Positions 1 to 8,180 of a stretch of DNA of 64,000 nt are shown here, one piece after another (the first letter of the stretch is position 1; each line of letters starts with the position of its first letter). The stretch lies in the NCBI RefSeq assembly GCF_024753565.1, contig NZ_JANTPT010000002.1, positions 124,001 through 188,000 of the forward strand, given 5' to 3'. The notes under the pieces were generated by a model. That model ran no database searches. It was given only the letters and a program-made list of their open reading frames with translations, and was not told where the DNA came from. Made by a program: the position numbers and the translations under genes. Origin of the DNA: Mechercharimyces sp. CAU 1602. GTDB lineage: Bacteria; Bacillota; Bacilli; Thermoactinomycetales; JANTPT01.

Positions 1-123
1 TACCGATGGTAAATTATCGATACAAAAGAAGCCGATATCCTCAAGACTTTGCACGGCAACTGTTTTACCTGCACCTGACATACCTGTGATAACAACTAAA
101 TGAATATCTCGACCATTATCCAT
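1..123 (-). CDS. rapZ: RNase adapter protein RapZ (YvcJ), N-terminal fragment
   Basis: Only the first 41 codons are in the window; the gene runs off the left edge. The start is ATG at 123, with an in-frame TAG two codons upstream, so no earlier start is possible. The visible peptide has a P-loop, GMSGAGKT, at about residues 14-21, then a [14 protein letters not shown]-type stretch. Both are characteristic of the RapZ/YvcJ nucleotide-binding family. In Bacillus YvcJ is a GTP/ATP-binding protein linked to competence gene expression; in Enterobacteria RapZ controls GlmS through small RNAs. Position downstream of trxB matches the Bacillus trxB-yvcI-yvcJ-yvcK region. Family assignment is firm; the role here is inferred. 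Confidence 0.85.
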   Translation of the reverse strand, partial: MDNGRDIHLVVITGMSGAGKTVAVQSLEDIGFFCIDNLPSV

Positions 124-213
124 CCCCTACTGCACCCACTTTCCGACCATCCCTTAAAAAATCTCAAGCATTCACCCTAGTCTGTTTCTGCTTTAGCCCT
201 TTAATCCTCACCT

Positions 214-238
214 GGGGTCGCTTTATAACGACGACCCC
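214..238 (-). terminator. Hairpin enclosing the darB-like stop codon
   Basis: A 7-bp inverted repeat, GGGGTCG/CGACCCC, with an 11-nt loop contains the TAA stop of the CBS-domain gene. No U-tract follows on the minus strand, so it may be a weak terminator or an mRNA-stabilising 3' hairpin ahead of rapZ. Confidence 0.35.
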
Positions 239-717
239 GTCACTTTGTGAGATACCTCCGATCCAGTAACCGCTCGCAAGAACTCTTTCTGAAAGTAATC
301 GGTTACTTGTTGCATCACTGCTTTACGCGTCAATACCCCTATAAACTGGTGGTGAATATCGGTCACAGGAATATACGATCGATCTGTCAATACCTCAAAT
401 GCGAATGAGAAGATAGAGTTGGGTAAGATTGCCCCATGATTTATATCCATCGCCTCATGGACAGCATGTTGTTTTAGCATCGAAAAATCAATCTCATGGT
501 TGGTCAACATAAAGTCGAGGATATGAGTTTTACTTATTATCCCCTCCACTGTACCAGCTGCACTGATGACAGGAACTGAGGAATACCCTCTTCTCGTCAA
601 CACTAACAATGCACGATCCAAGCTCCACTCCGGTCGTACTGTTACTGCTTGCTCTTTGCTTGTTACCAGGGGAGCGATCTCTTGGGAGAACAGATAGCGA
701 GCATCTTCGATCATCAT
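223..717 (-). CDS. CBS-domain protein, DarB/CbpB (YkuL)-like c-di-AMP receptor candidate
   Basis: A 164-residue protein consisting of two CBS motifs (about residues 20-75 and 85-145). It aligns in my memory with Bacillus DarB (YkuL) and Listeria CbpB through ALLVLTRRGYSSVPVI, the EIDFSMLKQHAVHEAM linker and a C-terminal IGVLTRKAVMQQV. In B. subtilis DarB binds cyclic di-AMP and, when free, activates Rel and pyruvate carboxylase. Start is ATG at 717 (a second ATG follows at 714), with AAAAGGGG upstream. It lies 44 bp after trxB on the same strand and 100 bp before rapZ. Neither neighbour is the usual Bacillus darB partner, so ligand and target are inferences from family only. Confidence 0.7.
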   Translation of the reverse strand: MMIEDARYLFSQEIAPLVTSKEQAVTVRPEWSLDRALLVLTRRGYSSVPVISAAGTVEGIISKTHILDFMLTNHEIDFSMLKQHAVHEAMDINHGAILPNSIFSFAFEVLTDRSYIPVTDIHHQFIGVLTRKAVMQQVTDYFQKEFLRAVTGSEVSHKVTGSSL

Positions 718-760
718 ACAAACCCCTTTTCCTGCTTACACAAAAGAATGGACATGCCCT

Positions 761-1780
<1,020 letters not shown>

Positions 1781-1839
1781 TCCTCTACCTTTACTTCCCG
1801 TTCTAGCGAGAGATAAATCCTCTACATTCGAAAAGAAAA

Positions 1840-1856
1840 GGAAGCACATGGCTTCC
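1840..1856 (-). terminator. Rho-independent terminator after thioredoxin gene
   Basis: On the minus strand GGAAGC-catgt-GCTTCC is followed by TTTTCTTTT. It begins two bases after the thioredoxin stop codon. Confidence 0.8.
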
Positions 1857-1857
1857 C

Positions 1858-2175
1858 CTATTCACTATATTTTTCTAGGAACAATGCTACTTCCTCTTGG
1901 GTTTTCGCCTCACGACTGGTGAGGCGAGCCACCTCTTTTCCAGCTTTAAAAATAATAAAAGTAGGAATACCCTTCACTTTATATTTTTCTGCAATCTGCC
2001 TTGATTCATCCACATCAATTTCCGCAAAGCGATAAGCATGACGGTACTCTTCTGTCAACACAGACATGGCAGGAGCCAGCCGTTTACAATCAACGCACCA
2101 ATCCGCTTTAAATTCAACAACAACAGGATCAGCCGCCACTACAGTAGCCAGCGTATGATGATCTACCCTCTCCAT
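1858..2175 (-). CDS. Thioredoxin-family protein
   Basis: A small thioredoxin-fold oxidoreductase with active site WCVDCK in place of the usual WCGPCK, and the cis-Pro motif KGIPTFIIF about 45 residues later. I chose the ATG at 2175 (105 residues, normal thioredoxin length) with AAGGAG 12 nt upstream. Several other ATGs exist up to 2211, and the longest form would overlap the TPR gene by 20 bp. The Val-Asp between the cysteines makes it unlike housekeeping TrxA (CGPC), so it may be a specialised thioredoxin. Adjacency to trxB suggests TrxB reduces it. Start is uncertain; family is certain. Confidence 0.88.
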   Translation of the reverse strand: MERVDHHTLATVVAADPVVVEFKADWCVDCKRLAPAMSVLTEEYRHAYRFAEIDVDESRQIAEKYKVKGIPTFIIFKAGKEVARLTSREAKTQEEVALFLEKYSE

Positions 2176-2191
2176 CCCGCCCATCATCTCC

Positions 2192-3880
2192 TTATGTGAA
2201 TACCCCTCCATCTATTGGTACATCACGCTCTATCACTTGAACTTTTTTACTGATCGTAGAGGAAGAAATTCGGTATTTTTGTGCCAGTTGAATTTGTGTT
2301 GCCGGTATCCCATGCTTTTTAGCAACTAGATATTCAATCGCTGCTGCCCATCCTTCTTCTTTACGGATAGGTGGCAGAGGGTCATGGTATTGTATAAGAG
2401 TAAACCAAAGCACTTGAGCATCACGGATTTGGCGCTTTGTATAGTCATTTTTCATGCGGGATAAGCAACAATCGAGTACTTTTTCCCACTGATAGGAAGC
2501 TTTGGCCATCGGTAGTGAATCAACGATATGTTCTTCGCCTTTATTCCATACACGATATGGGGCAGCTGCTCCCCCTTGAGTAAGGGCAAGCAACGCTGTC
2601 TGTTTTAATAACATATTTTCTTCTCTGCTGATAAGAAACTTTCGCAATATGTGCTCCGCTTCTTCATCTCCCATCCATCCATACAGGCGAATAATCCGCA
2701 GACGCTCATCTTCTTCACCGTTGTAAAGCAGCCATGCTGCCATTGCTCGGAATAATGGAAGTTCTGCTATCGCCATCGGAAGAGTATCAAAGGACTTATA
2801 TATCAACTCCATAAATGGAAGCTGATAGTGATACTCGATGTGTGGTCTCTTCTTTCTTTCCTTTGTCCATTGCGAAAGCATCTGCAAATAGAAGCGCGCA
2901 ACCTTGGAATTATTATCCACCGACAATAAGTGCGTCCAATATTGACGAGCTTTCTCTATCTCTCCGAGATGATAAGCTGCAACAGCGGCGTAATGATATA
3001 AACTGGGCTCAGGATCGCTCTCCACCCGTACGAGCCGACGAAATTCTCGGTAAGCAATATCGTGCTCGCCCAATACCCCCATGGTGGTAGCTAGTTTGTA
3101 CATATGTTCCTTGTGTAGAGGGACGATCTTCTTGAGGGAGGCAATAAGCTGCTTTTGTTGTTCTCCCTCTCTAGCTTGTTCATATAAGACAGCGAGGTTG
3201 CAAAGTGCATGTAGATTGGAAGCATCTATCGCCAATACTGCCTCCACCGTTTGAATCGCGTCTTCAAGCTTTCCCATATAATAATATGCTAACGCTAGGT
3301 TATTTCGTGCAGCCAAAAATTCTGGATAATCGCACACAATATCCTTAAGCACCGCAATCGCTTTGGCAAATCGTCCTTCTTCTAAGTCCAATCTTGCTTC
3401 TTCATGCCGCTTCACCCAATCTTCACGTGTCATCTGGGGCTGTCGCGCTTGCCGTCCTAGCTCAAAGCTGAGCATATCCAACATCTCTTCTGCTTCCTCT
3501 GCAAACTCACCATCTGGATCTTCTTCCAAATATGAGAGCAGATGCTCTTCTGCTTCCTCAAAATGATCCATATTCGCAGCATTATTGGCCATATAAAAGT
3601 GACACTCATATAAAGTCGAGTCTACATCAGCGAGCACTGTCTGCAACACTTCATTAGATTCCCGATACCGTCCCACTTCAGATAATATCCCTGCTAAATT
3701 ACAGTGATTCACAGCATTTTGCGGTTCTTTCTCCACTGCCAAACGAAAATATTTTAATGCTTTATCATAATGGTGTTTATCCAACGAGCGGACAGCGCGT
3801 TCGAAAAAGAACGCCGCATCCAAACGAAGCCGCACCACATTCGTCTTGTTCTCATCCCATTTTAGAGGTTGTCTCTTCAC
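2192..3880 (-). CDS. TPR-repeat protein with C-terminal helix-turn-helix
   Basis: A 562-residue soluble protein with tandem tetratricopeptide repeats over about residues 20-310 (for example ALKYFRLAVEKEPQNAVNHCNLA and a LAYYYMGKLEDAIQTVEAVL unit). Its end looks like a helix-turn-helix, TQIQLAQKYRISSSTISKKV, just before the C-terminus. The start is GTG at 3880, preceded by AGAGGTGGG; the nominal TTG frame start at 3916 lacks a ribosome site. It occupies the slot of Bacillus YvcD upstream of trxB. The repeat array implies a protein-interaction scaffold. The HTH suggests a possible regulatory role, but the target is unknown. Confidence 0.85.
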   Translation of the reverse strand: MKRQPLKWDENKTNVVRLRLDAAFFFERAVRSLDKHHYDKALKYFRLAVEKEPQNAVNHCNLAGILSEVGRYRESNEVLQTVLADVDSTLYECHFYMANNAANMDHFEEAEEHLLSYLEEDPDGEFAEEAEEMLDMLSFELGRQARQPQMTREDWVKRHEEARLDLEEGRFAKAIAVLKDIVCDYPEFLAARNNLALAYYYMGKLEDAIQTVEAVLAIDASNLHALCNLAVLYEQAREGEQQKQLIASLKKIVPLHKEHMYKLATTMGVLGEHDIAYREFRRLVRVESDPEPSLYHYAAVAAYHLGEIEKARQYWTHLLSVDNNSKVARFYLQMLSQWTKERKKRPHIEYHYQLPFMELIYKSFDTLPMAIAELPLFRAMAAWLLYNGEEDERLRIIRLYGWMGDEEAEHILRKFLISREENMLLKQTALLALTQGGAAAPYRVWNKGEEHIVDSLPMAKASYQWEKVLDCCLSRMKNDYTKRQIRDAQVLWFTLIQYHDPLPPIRKEEGWAAAIEYLVAKKHGIPATQIQLAQKYRISSSTISKKVQVIERDVPIDGGVFT

Positions 3881-3886
3881 ATGTAA

Positions 3887-3900
3887 CCCACCTCTCGGTG
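3887..3900 (-). promoter_or_regulatory. GNRA-capped hairpin covering the TPR-gene ribosome binding site
   Basis: The minus strand reads CCACC-GAGA-GGTGG immediately 5' of GGTTACAT and the GTG start at 3880. The 3' arm contains the AGAGGTGGG Shine-Dalgarno sequence, and the loop fits a GNRA tetraloop. It could lower initiation until opened. The stem is only 5 bp. Confidence 0.35.
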
Positions 3901-3940
3901 GTAAAGTACTTTGCAAAAGTATACCACACTTTTTTTTTAA

Positions 3941-4891
3941 TCACATCCCAGAACGAAACATCGTACTGAGCGATCCCCCCGTCTGAATAAGCCGAATCGC
4001 TTCACTTAACATCGGCGCGACCGATAATACTTTGAAGCGATCCCCTAATGACAAATGCCGAAGAGGGAGAGTATCTGTAATTACAACTTTTTCAATCCAG
4101 TGATGATCCAATCGCTGATGCGCCATTCCCGAAAAAATAGGGTGAGAAGCGCAGACAACCGCCTTCTTTGCCCCTTTTTCTCGTAAGTGATCCACTACAT
4201 TGACGATCGTTCCACCCGTATCGATCATATCCTCGATGATGATAGGTGTATGTCCTTTCACTTCCCCTATCACATGTGTAATACTGGCAACATGATGACT
4301 AGGCCTCTTTTTAAGCATAACCGCGAAAGGAGCATCTAAAGAGGTCGCCAGTTTTTCAGCTGTCTTGACCCGCCCCGCATCAGGGGAGACGACTACAGGG
4401 TGGTCAATCCGTTTTTGACGCAGGTAAGTAGTAATCTGACCCAATGCTGTTAAGTGATCGACCGGTATATGAAAAAAACCTTGAATAGCCGGGGCATGAA
4501 GATCAATCGTAATGACACGATCAATGCCCACTGTATGTAATAAGTCCGCAACAACTTTGGCAGAGATCGGCTCCCGCGGGGCATCCTTTTTCTCCTGCCG
4601 CGCATACCCGAAATAAGGGATAACAGCATTTACACTCCCTGCAGAAGCACGTCTTGCAGCATCCGCCATTATAAGTAGCTCCATCAAAATATCGTTGATG
4701 GGGTGAGACATCGTTTGAACCAAATAAACATCTGCGTTACGCACACTCTCTTCGTAATGAACATATACTTCTCCGCTTTGAAAGCGGTCAATCCGGGCAT
4801 CTCCCAATGTGGTCCCTAATTGATCAGCGATTGCACTCGCCAATTCCGGATTGGACGTTCCAGTAAAAATCATAGCCCGGTGCCCATCCAT
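3941..4891 (-). CDS. Ribose-phosphate diphosphokinase (PRPP synthase) family protein, divergent
   Basis: The 316-residue protein has the class I Prs layout: N-terminal RFQSGEVYV, YFGYARQEKKDAPREPI (ATP-binding loop), DLHAPAIQGFFHIPVDH (catalytic His region), SPDAGRVKTAEKLA, the KKR flexible loop and the PRPP loop EDMIDTGGT. Several signatures differ from housekeeping Prs: SGE for DGE, HAPAI for HAGQI, DAGRVKTAE for DHGGVTRAR, and E for D in the PRPP loop. This looks like a second, divergent copy; the housekeeping prs normally sits beside gcaD/glmU. ATG at 4891 follows GGAGGGG. It is flanked by a HisH-like gene, and PRPP feeds histidine synthesis. Activity is likely but not assured. Confidence 0.8.
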   Translation of the reverse strand: MDGHRAMIFTGTSNPELASAIADQLGTTLGDARIDRFQSGEVYVHYEESVRNADVYLVQTMSHPINDILMELLIMADAARRASAGSVNAVIPYFGYARQEKKDAPREPISAKVVADLLHTVGIDRVITIDLHAPAIQGFFHIPVDHLTALGQITTYLRQKRIDHPVVVSPDAGRVKTAEKLATSLDAPFAVMLKKRPSHHVASITHVIGEVKGHTPIIIEDMIDTGGTIVNVVDHLREKGAKKAVVCASHPIFSGMAHQRLDHHWIEKVVITDTLPLRHLSLGDRFKVLSVAPMLSEAIRLIQTGGSLSTMFRSGM

Positions 4892-4966
4892 CACGACCCC
4901 TCCAAACGGAATATTTATAACATTTTATCATTATTCAGGTGGTGTTGTCTGCCTTTTTCCACATCT

Positions 4967-5563
4967 TCACCCAACTTTGCATTGATTAATAAAGCGAGCA
5001 ACAAAAAGCGTGCTAAACTCTCCCTGCTGTAAAGTAGGTTGAATTCCCCAAATCTGCCGGCGCCGTACCACCGCAGCACTCTGTTCTCCCTGATCCCATA
5101 CAGCCACAATATCCTCACGATTTGCCGGGAATACCTGATGCCTAAGGCTGCGATAGATCTGTTTTTCTTGCAATCCCCATAGCATCGGATCAGGATCAAG
5201 CAGCTTAAGAGAATGCCAGCTGGGTTCGTTTAAACCTTCCTTATGTTGCACTTCTCCGGCAAAAAGATGGAGCCCCCGTTGATCGTTATACTCACCGCCA
5301 TGTGAAAAGAGCACTTCCATTCCAACACCCACAGCTAACAACGATTGCGTATTACGATCACATTGACGCAGATGATTGGTTAATTTATGGCGAGCTAGCT
5401 CTTTCATCACTTCCGCAAATGGAAGCTGGGGAGATAATATGATGGATTCGGCTCGTTCCACCCATTTCAATTCCTTACTCACCCTTACTTCTGCTGCCCA
5501 ATCTGCATGTTGCAGCAAACGTTGCTCTGATTCACCCAAGCCGATATCCAACCAGACGATCAT
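4967..5563 (-). CDS. HisH-like class I glutamine amidotransferase homolog lacking catalytic residues
   Basis: A 198-residue protein that aligns end to end with HisH (the glutaminase subunit of imidazole glycerol phosphate synthase). Shared landmarks are the N-terminal MIVWLDIGLG, the oxyanion region, LLAVGVGMEVLF in place of LLGICLGMQLLF, GLHLFAGEV, and WGIQPTLQQGE in place of FGAQFHPEKS. The nucleophilic Cys corresponds to Gly79, the catalytic His to Thr177 and the Glu to Gln179, so it cannot hydrolyse glutamine by the normal mechanism. The frame is intact and starts directly at the stop of the upstream ITPase gene (TAA then ATG), implying coupled translation. It is probably a repurposed pseudoenzyme; function unknown. 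Confidence 0.72.
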   Translation of the reverse strand: MIVWLDIGLGESEQRLLQHADWAAEVRVSKELKWVERAESIILSPQLPFAEVMKELARHKLTNHLRQCDRNTQSLLAVGVGMEVLFSHGGEYNDQRGLHLFAGEVQHKEGLNEPSWHSLKLLDPDPMLWGLQEKQIYRSLRHQVFPANREDIVAVWDQGEQSAAVVRRRQIWGIQPTLQQGEFSTLFVARFINQCKVG

Positions 5564-6130
5564 TTAAATTTCCCTCTCTTTCAACCATGTAGCTAACTGA
5601 TCTAGTGCCTTGCGTCGATAAGAATGGCTCAACTTACTCTCGATACTAAGCTGTGCTAATGTCTGCTTTTCCCCTGTGGGAATAAAAATTGGATCAAACG
5701 GAAAATCGGATACTTCCGGTAAGAGGTGAGGATCAATCTCTACAATCTCTCCATTCGTGCGCCCCGTAAAAATAGCGGTTTCACTATCCCATACAACAGC
5801 CACGGAACCGAGAAAGTACGCTTCCCGTGATTGATTATGAAGCAACTGCACAATCCCTTTATACCCAATGCGCTGAAACACTCTCTTTGTCAATACTCCT
5901 GGAAATTGATTGTAGGCGGCAAAAAAGATACCCGCATCATCTACAATTGCTCTATTCAATCCAGCTGTTTGCACCTGGCGTAATTTTTCTTGTGCCACTT
6001 CTTCCACCGTTTCTAAATCTGGCTCGACTAACGGAAGAGGATGAGAACAAACTTCTATTCCGTATGGACGCAGAGCATGGCTGGCTTCCTTCAATTTTTC
6101 TTCATTTTGTGTTACAAACGTTATCTGCAT
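5564..6130 (-). CDS. Ham1/ITPase-family non-canonical purine NTP pyrophosphatase
   Basis: The 188-residue protein has the Ham1 signatures: TQNEEKLKEA (T-x-N-x-x-K) at the N-terminus, a catalytic VDDAGIFF, PGVLTKRVFQRIG, GRTNGEIV, FPFDPIFIP and a C-terminal KLSHSYRRKAL. The family converts ITP/XTP (and deoxy forms) to monophosphates, keeping them out of nucleic acids. Wording such as PGVLTK, IGYKGIVQLL and FPFDPIFIPTG is closer in my memory to archaeal/eukaryotic ITPA than to Bacillus RdgB (YsnA). ATG at 6130 is preceded by AAAGGGGAGG and a -10 TATAAT at 6154-6159. It heads a run with the HisH-like and Prs genes. Confidence 0.85.
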   Translation of the reverse strand: MQITFVTQNEEKLKEASHALRPYGIEVCSHPLPLVEPDLETVEEVAQEKLRQVQTAGLNRAIVDDAGIFFAAYNQFPGVLTKRVFQRIGYKGIVQLLHNQSREAYFLGSVAVVWDSETAIFTGRTNGEIVEIDPHLLPEVSDFPFDPIFIPTGEKQTLAQLSIESKLSHSYRRKALDQLATWLKEREI

Positions 6131-6153
6131 CTCAGCCTCCCCTTTCTCTCCTC

Positions 6154-6159
6154 ATTATA
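6154..6159 (-). promoter_or_regulatory. -10 element of the ITPase/HisH-like/Prs unit
   Basis: A perfect TATAAT on the minus strand about 24 nt upstream of the ATG at 6130; no strong -35 is visible. It is divergent from the pyrD promoter. Confidence 0.45.
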
Positions 6160-6298
6160 CTATTTCATTACAGGAAGGAAACTTTTTCGTCGCTCGTTTT
6201 CCGTTGTTCTACATGATATGATAAGAACACCAGACAAATAAGGTAAGATAGTTACCCTACTTAATCAGCTGGGGTAAGTCACTTTGCATGGAAATATG

Positions 6299-6307
6299 TG
6301 ATATAAT
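6299..6307 (+). promoter_or_regulatory. Extended -10 promoter of pyrD
   Basis: The sequence TGATATAAT is an extended -10 (TGn plus a perfect TATAAT). No TTGACA-like -35 occurs at 17 nt, as is common with extended -10 promoters. The start site would be near 6314, about 40 nt before the GTG start. Confidence 0.6.
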
Positions 6308-6354
6308 TTAACACATAATAAAAAAGAATGTTCACGAAAGGAACCAAAAAATTC

Positions 6355-7440
6355 GTGTATACATCTCTCCAAAAATGGATCTTTCGCTTAGATCCAGAAA
6401 AAGCACACCATTGGACCGTCAAGAATTTGGCACATTTACAAACCTCTTCGCTCTTGTTATCATCGCTCCATCGCTACTTTGCGGTCGAGGACCCACGCCT
6501 ACATGTTCATTGCTTTCAGCAATCTTTCCCCAATCCAGTTGGGTTGGCTGCTGGCTTTGATAAGCATGCAAACATCTATCCAGCCTTAGCCGCCCTCGGT
6601 TATGGGTTTGTTGAGGTTGGGACACTAACACCCCGCCCTCAACCAGGGAATCCCATCCCTCGTTTGTTTCGCCTCCCAGAAGAAGAAGCGATTATTAACC
6701 GGATGGGCTTTAATAACGATGGGGTAGAACAGGCAACTCGTCATTTTGAACACCTTCCCCGTCCCAATACCCCCATTGGAATAAATTTGGGTAAAAATAA
6801 AGATACCTCTAATGAGGATGCTGCGGAAGATTATTGTACGGGTTTAAGAGCACTTTACCGCTTCGGTGATTATTTTGTCATTAATATTAGTTCCCCCAAT
6901 ACGGCAGGTCTACGTGACCTACATCAAACTCATGCGTTACGCCAACTACTTACCCGTATTATGGCGGAACGAACAGAGCTTATGGAAGGTTGCGGGGAAA
7001 AAAGACCTATTTTATTAAAATTATCACCTGATATTGCCGAAGAGCTACTTCCTAGCGTCATTGAGACCAGTCTTGAACTAGGTATTGACGGCTATATTGC
7101 TACTAACACTACCCTAGATCGTAGCCACATCACCCACCCATTACGGTCGGAACAGGGGGGACTTAGCGGTCGTCCATTAGCTGAGCGCTCAACGAAAATG
7201 ATTCGTGCAATCGCACAGCAGAGTGAAGGCCGCGTTCCCATCATTGGTGTAGGTGGAATTTTCACGGGACAAGACGCTTATGATAAAATCCGTGCTGGGG
7301 CTCACCTCGTACAAGTATATACGAGTATGATTTATAGAGGCCCCACGATCGCACGCCTCATTAATCAAGAATTACTCACACTCATAGCCAGAGATGGACT
7401 CTCTTCGATCAATGAGGCCATTGGAGCAGATATAAGATAG
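6355..7440 (+). CDS. pyrD: Dihydroorotate dehydrogenase (quinone), class 2
   Basis: Membrane-associated flavoenzyme of pyrimidine synthesis that oxidises dihydroorotate to orotate with quinone as acceptor. The 361-residue form starting at GTG 6355 begins VYTSLQKWIFRLDPEKAHHW, the family's amphipathic quinone-tunnel helix, with GAAAGGA 12 nt upstream. An ATG nine codons earlier lies almost at the predicted transcription start. Seen are NPVGLAAGFDK, VEVGTLTPRPQPGNP, NRMGFNNDG, NISSPNT (catalytic Ser loop of class 2), TNTT, and the FMN phosphate site IIGVGGI plus VQVYTSM. It stands alone on the plus strand, unlike Bacillus, where a class 1 PyrD is in the pyr operon. Confidence 0.95.
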   Translation: MYTSLQKWIFRLDPEKAHHWTVKNLAHLQTSSLLLSSLHRYFAVEDPRLHVHCFQQSFPNPVGLAAGFDKHANIYPALAALGYGFVEVGTLTPRPQPGNPIPRLFRLPEEEAIINRMGFNNDGVEQATRHFEHLPRPNTPIGINLGKNKDTSNEDAAEDYCTGLRALYRFGDYFVINISSPNTAGLRDLHQTHALRQLLTRIMAERTELMEGCGEKRPILLKLSPDIAEELLPSVIETSLELGIDGYIATNTTLDRSHITHPLRSEQGGLSGRPLAERSTKMIRAIAQQSEGRVPIIGVGGIFTGQDAYDKIRAGAHLVQVYTSMIYRGPTIARLINQELLTLIARDGLSSINEAIGADIR

Positions 7441-7465
7441 AGAGCCATCCCTCAGGGATGGCTCT
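7441..7465. terminator. Bidirectional hairpin between pyrD and the methyltransferase gene
   Basis: A perfect 11-bp stem, AGAGCCATCCC-TCA-GGGATGGCTCT, starts at the base after the pyrD stop and ends 8 bases before the stop of the convergent gene. U-tracts are poor on both sides. Confidence 0.7.
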
Positions 7466-7473
7466 TAACTATG

Positions 7474-8160
7474 CTATTGCTTCCGATCTTCAATACGCAC
7501 CAAGACCCAGCGGTTATATCGGCGCACATCCCGATAAATCTCCTCGTAACGATATAACCGTTCTAAATCTTGCAAATACGGGTGACGATCAAAATCATTT
7601 ATCAAGATTAAGCTACCTGCATCGAGTTTCGAATATAACAACGGGAACGCAAGTGAACGCCCATTACCATGGGGACCATTAACAATCAAGACATCGATCC
7701 TGTCACAAGATAGTGGGATCTCCTGATAAAAAGTATTGTTAATAGTAACAAAATCATAGCGAGAAGCTTTTAGCGGATGTCCGCACTCTCTCCACTTCTC
7801 TTCTGCCCTCTGCGGCTGGGAAAATAGCTCCTCCCACTCCTCTTCATTTACCTGCTTTAAGGCGCACCATTTGATTTGTATCTCTTCTCGATAAGCCGTA
7901 TTTTGTGCTAGCAAGCTCGCCCATTCACGGCGATGATCCATGGTAGTCACTCTTACTGGGATACTGCCATCTTCACATATCGTTTTCCAAAAGAGCGTCG
8001 ATGCTCCTCCCCCCAGCTCCAAAAACTGATAAGGTTCTTCCCTCTTTTCCAATCGCCGACAAATGTGAACCAACGCACTTTGACTAAGCTGCATATCATC
8101 TTTTGCCCAATTACTCTGTTCGAATTGACTTATCAGCGGTTCGATTTCTTTTACCAGCAT
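7474..8160 (-). CDS. Class I SAM-dependent methyltransferase-like protein
   Basis: A 228-residue protein with a glycine-rich SAM-binding motif I, FLELGGGASTLFW (about residues 46-58), an acidic motif-II position in TTMDHRREW, and a late DVLIVNGPHGNGRSLAFPLL followed by ILINDFDRHPY. The layout resembles the TylF/Methyltransf_24-like group that acts on sugars or small molecules. It is the last gene of a unit with two glycosyltransferases (20 bp gap), so glycan methylation is a reasonable guess. No substrate can be read from the sequence. Confidence 0.65.
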   Translation of the reverse strand: MLVKEIEPLISQFEQSNWAKDDMQLSQSALVHICRRLEKREEPYQFLELGGGASTLFWKTICEDGSIPVRVTTMDHRREWASLLAQNTAYREEIQIKWCALKQVNEEEWEELFSQPQRAEEKWRECGHPLKASRYDFVTINNTFYQEIPLSCDRIDVLIVNGPHGNGRSLAFPLLYSKLDAGSLILINDFDRHPYLQDLERLYRYEEIYRDVRRYNRWVLVRIEDRKQ

Positions 8161-8180
8161 AATACACCCTCCTCGTCTCT

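Noticed and set aside
6328-6354. ATG at 6328 as pyrD start
   Set aside because: It has no ribosome site and lies about 14 nt from the predicted transcription start; GTG 6355 has GAAAGGA and gives the conserved N-terminus.
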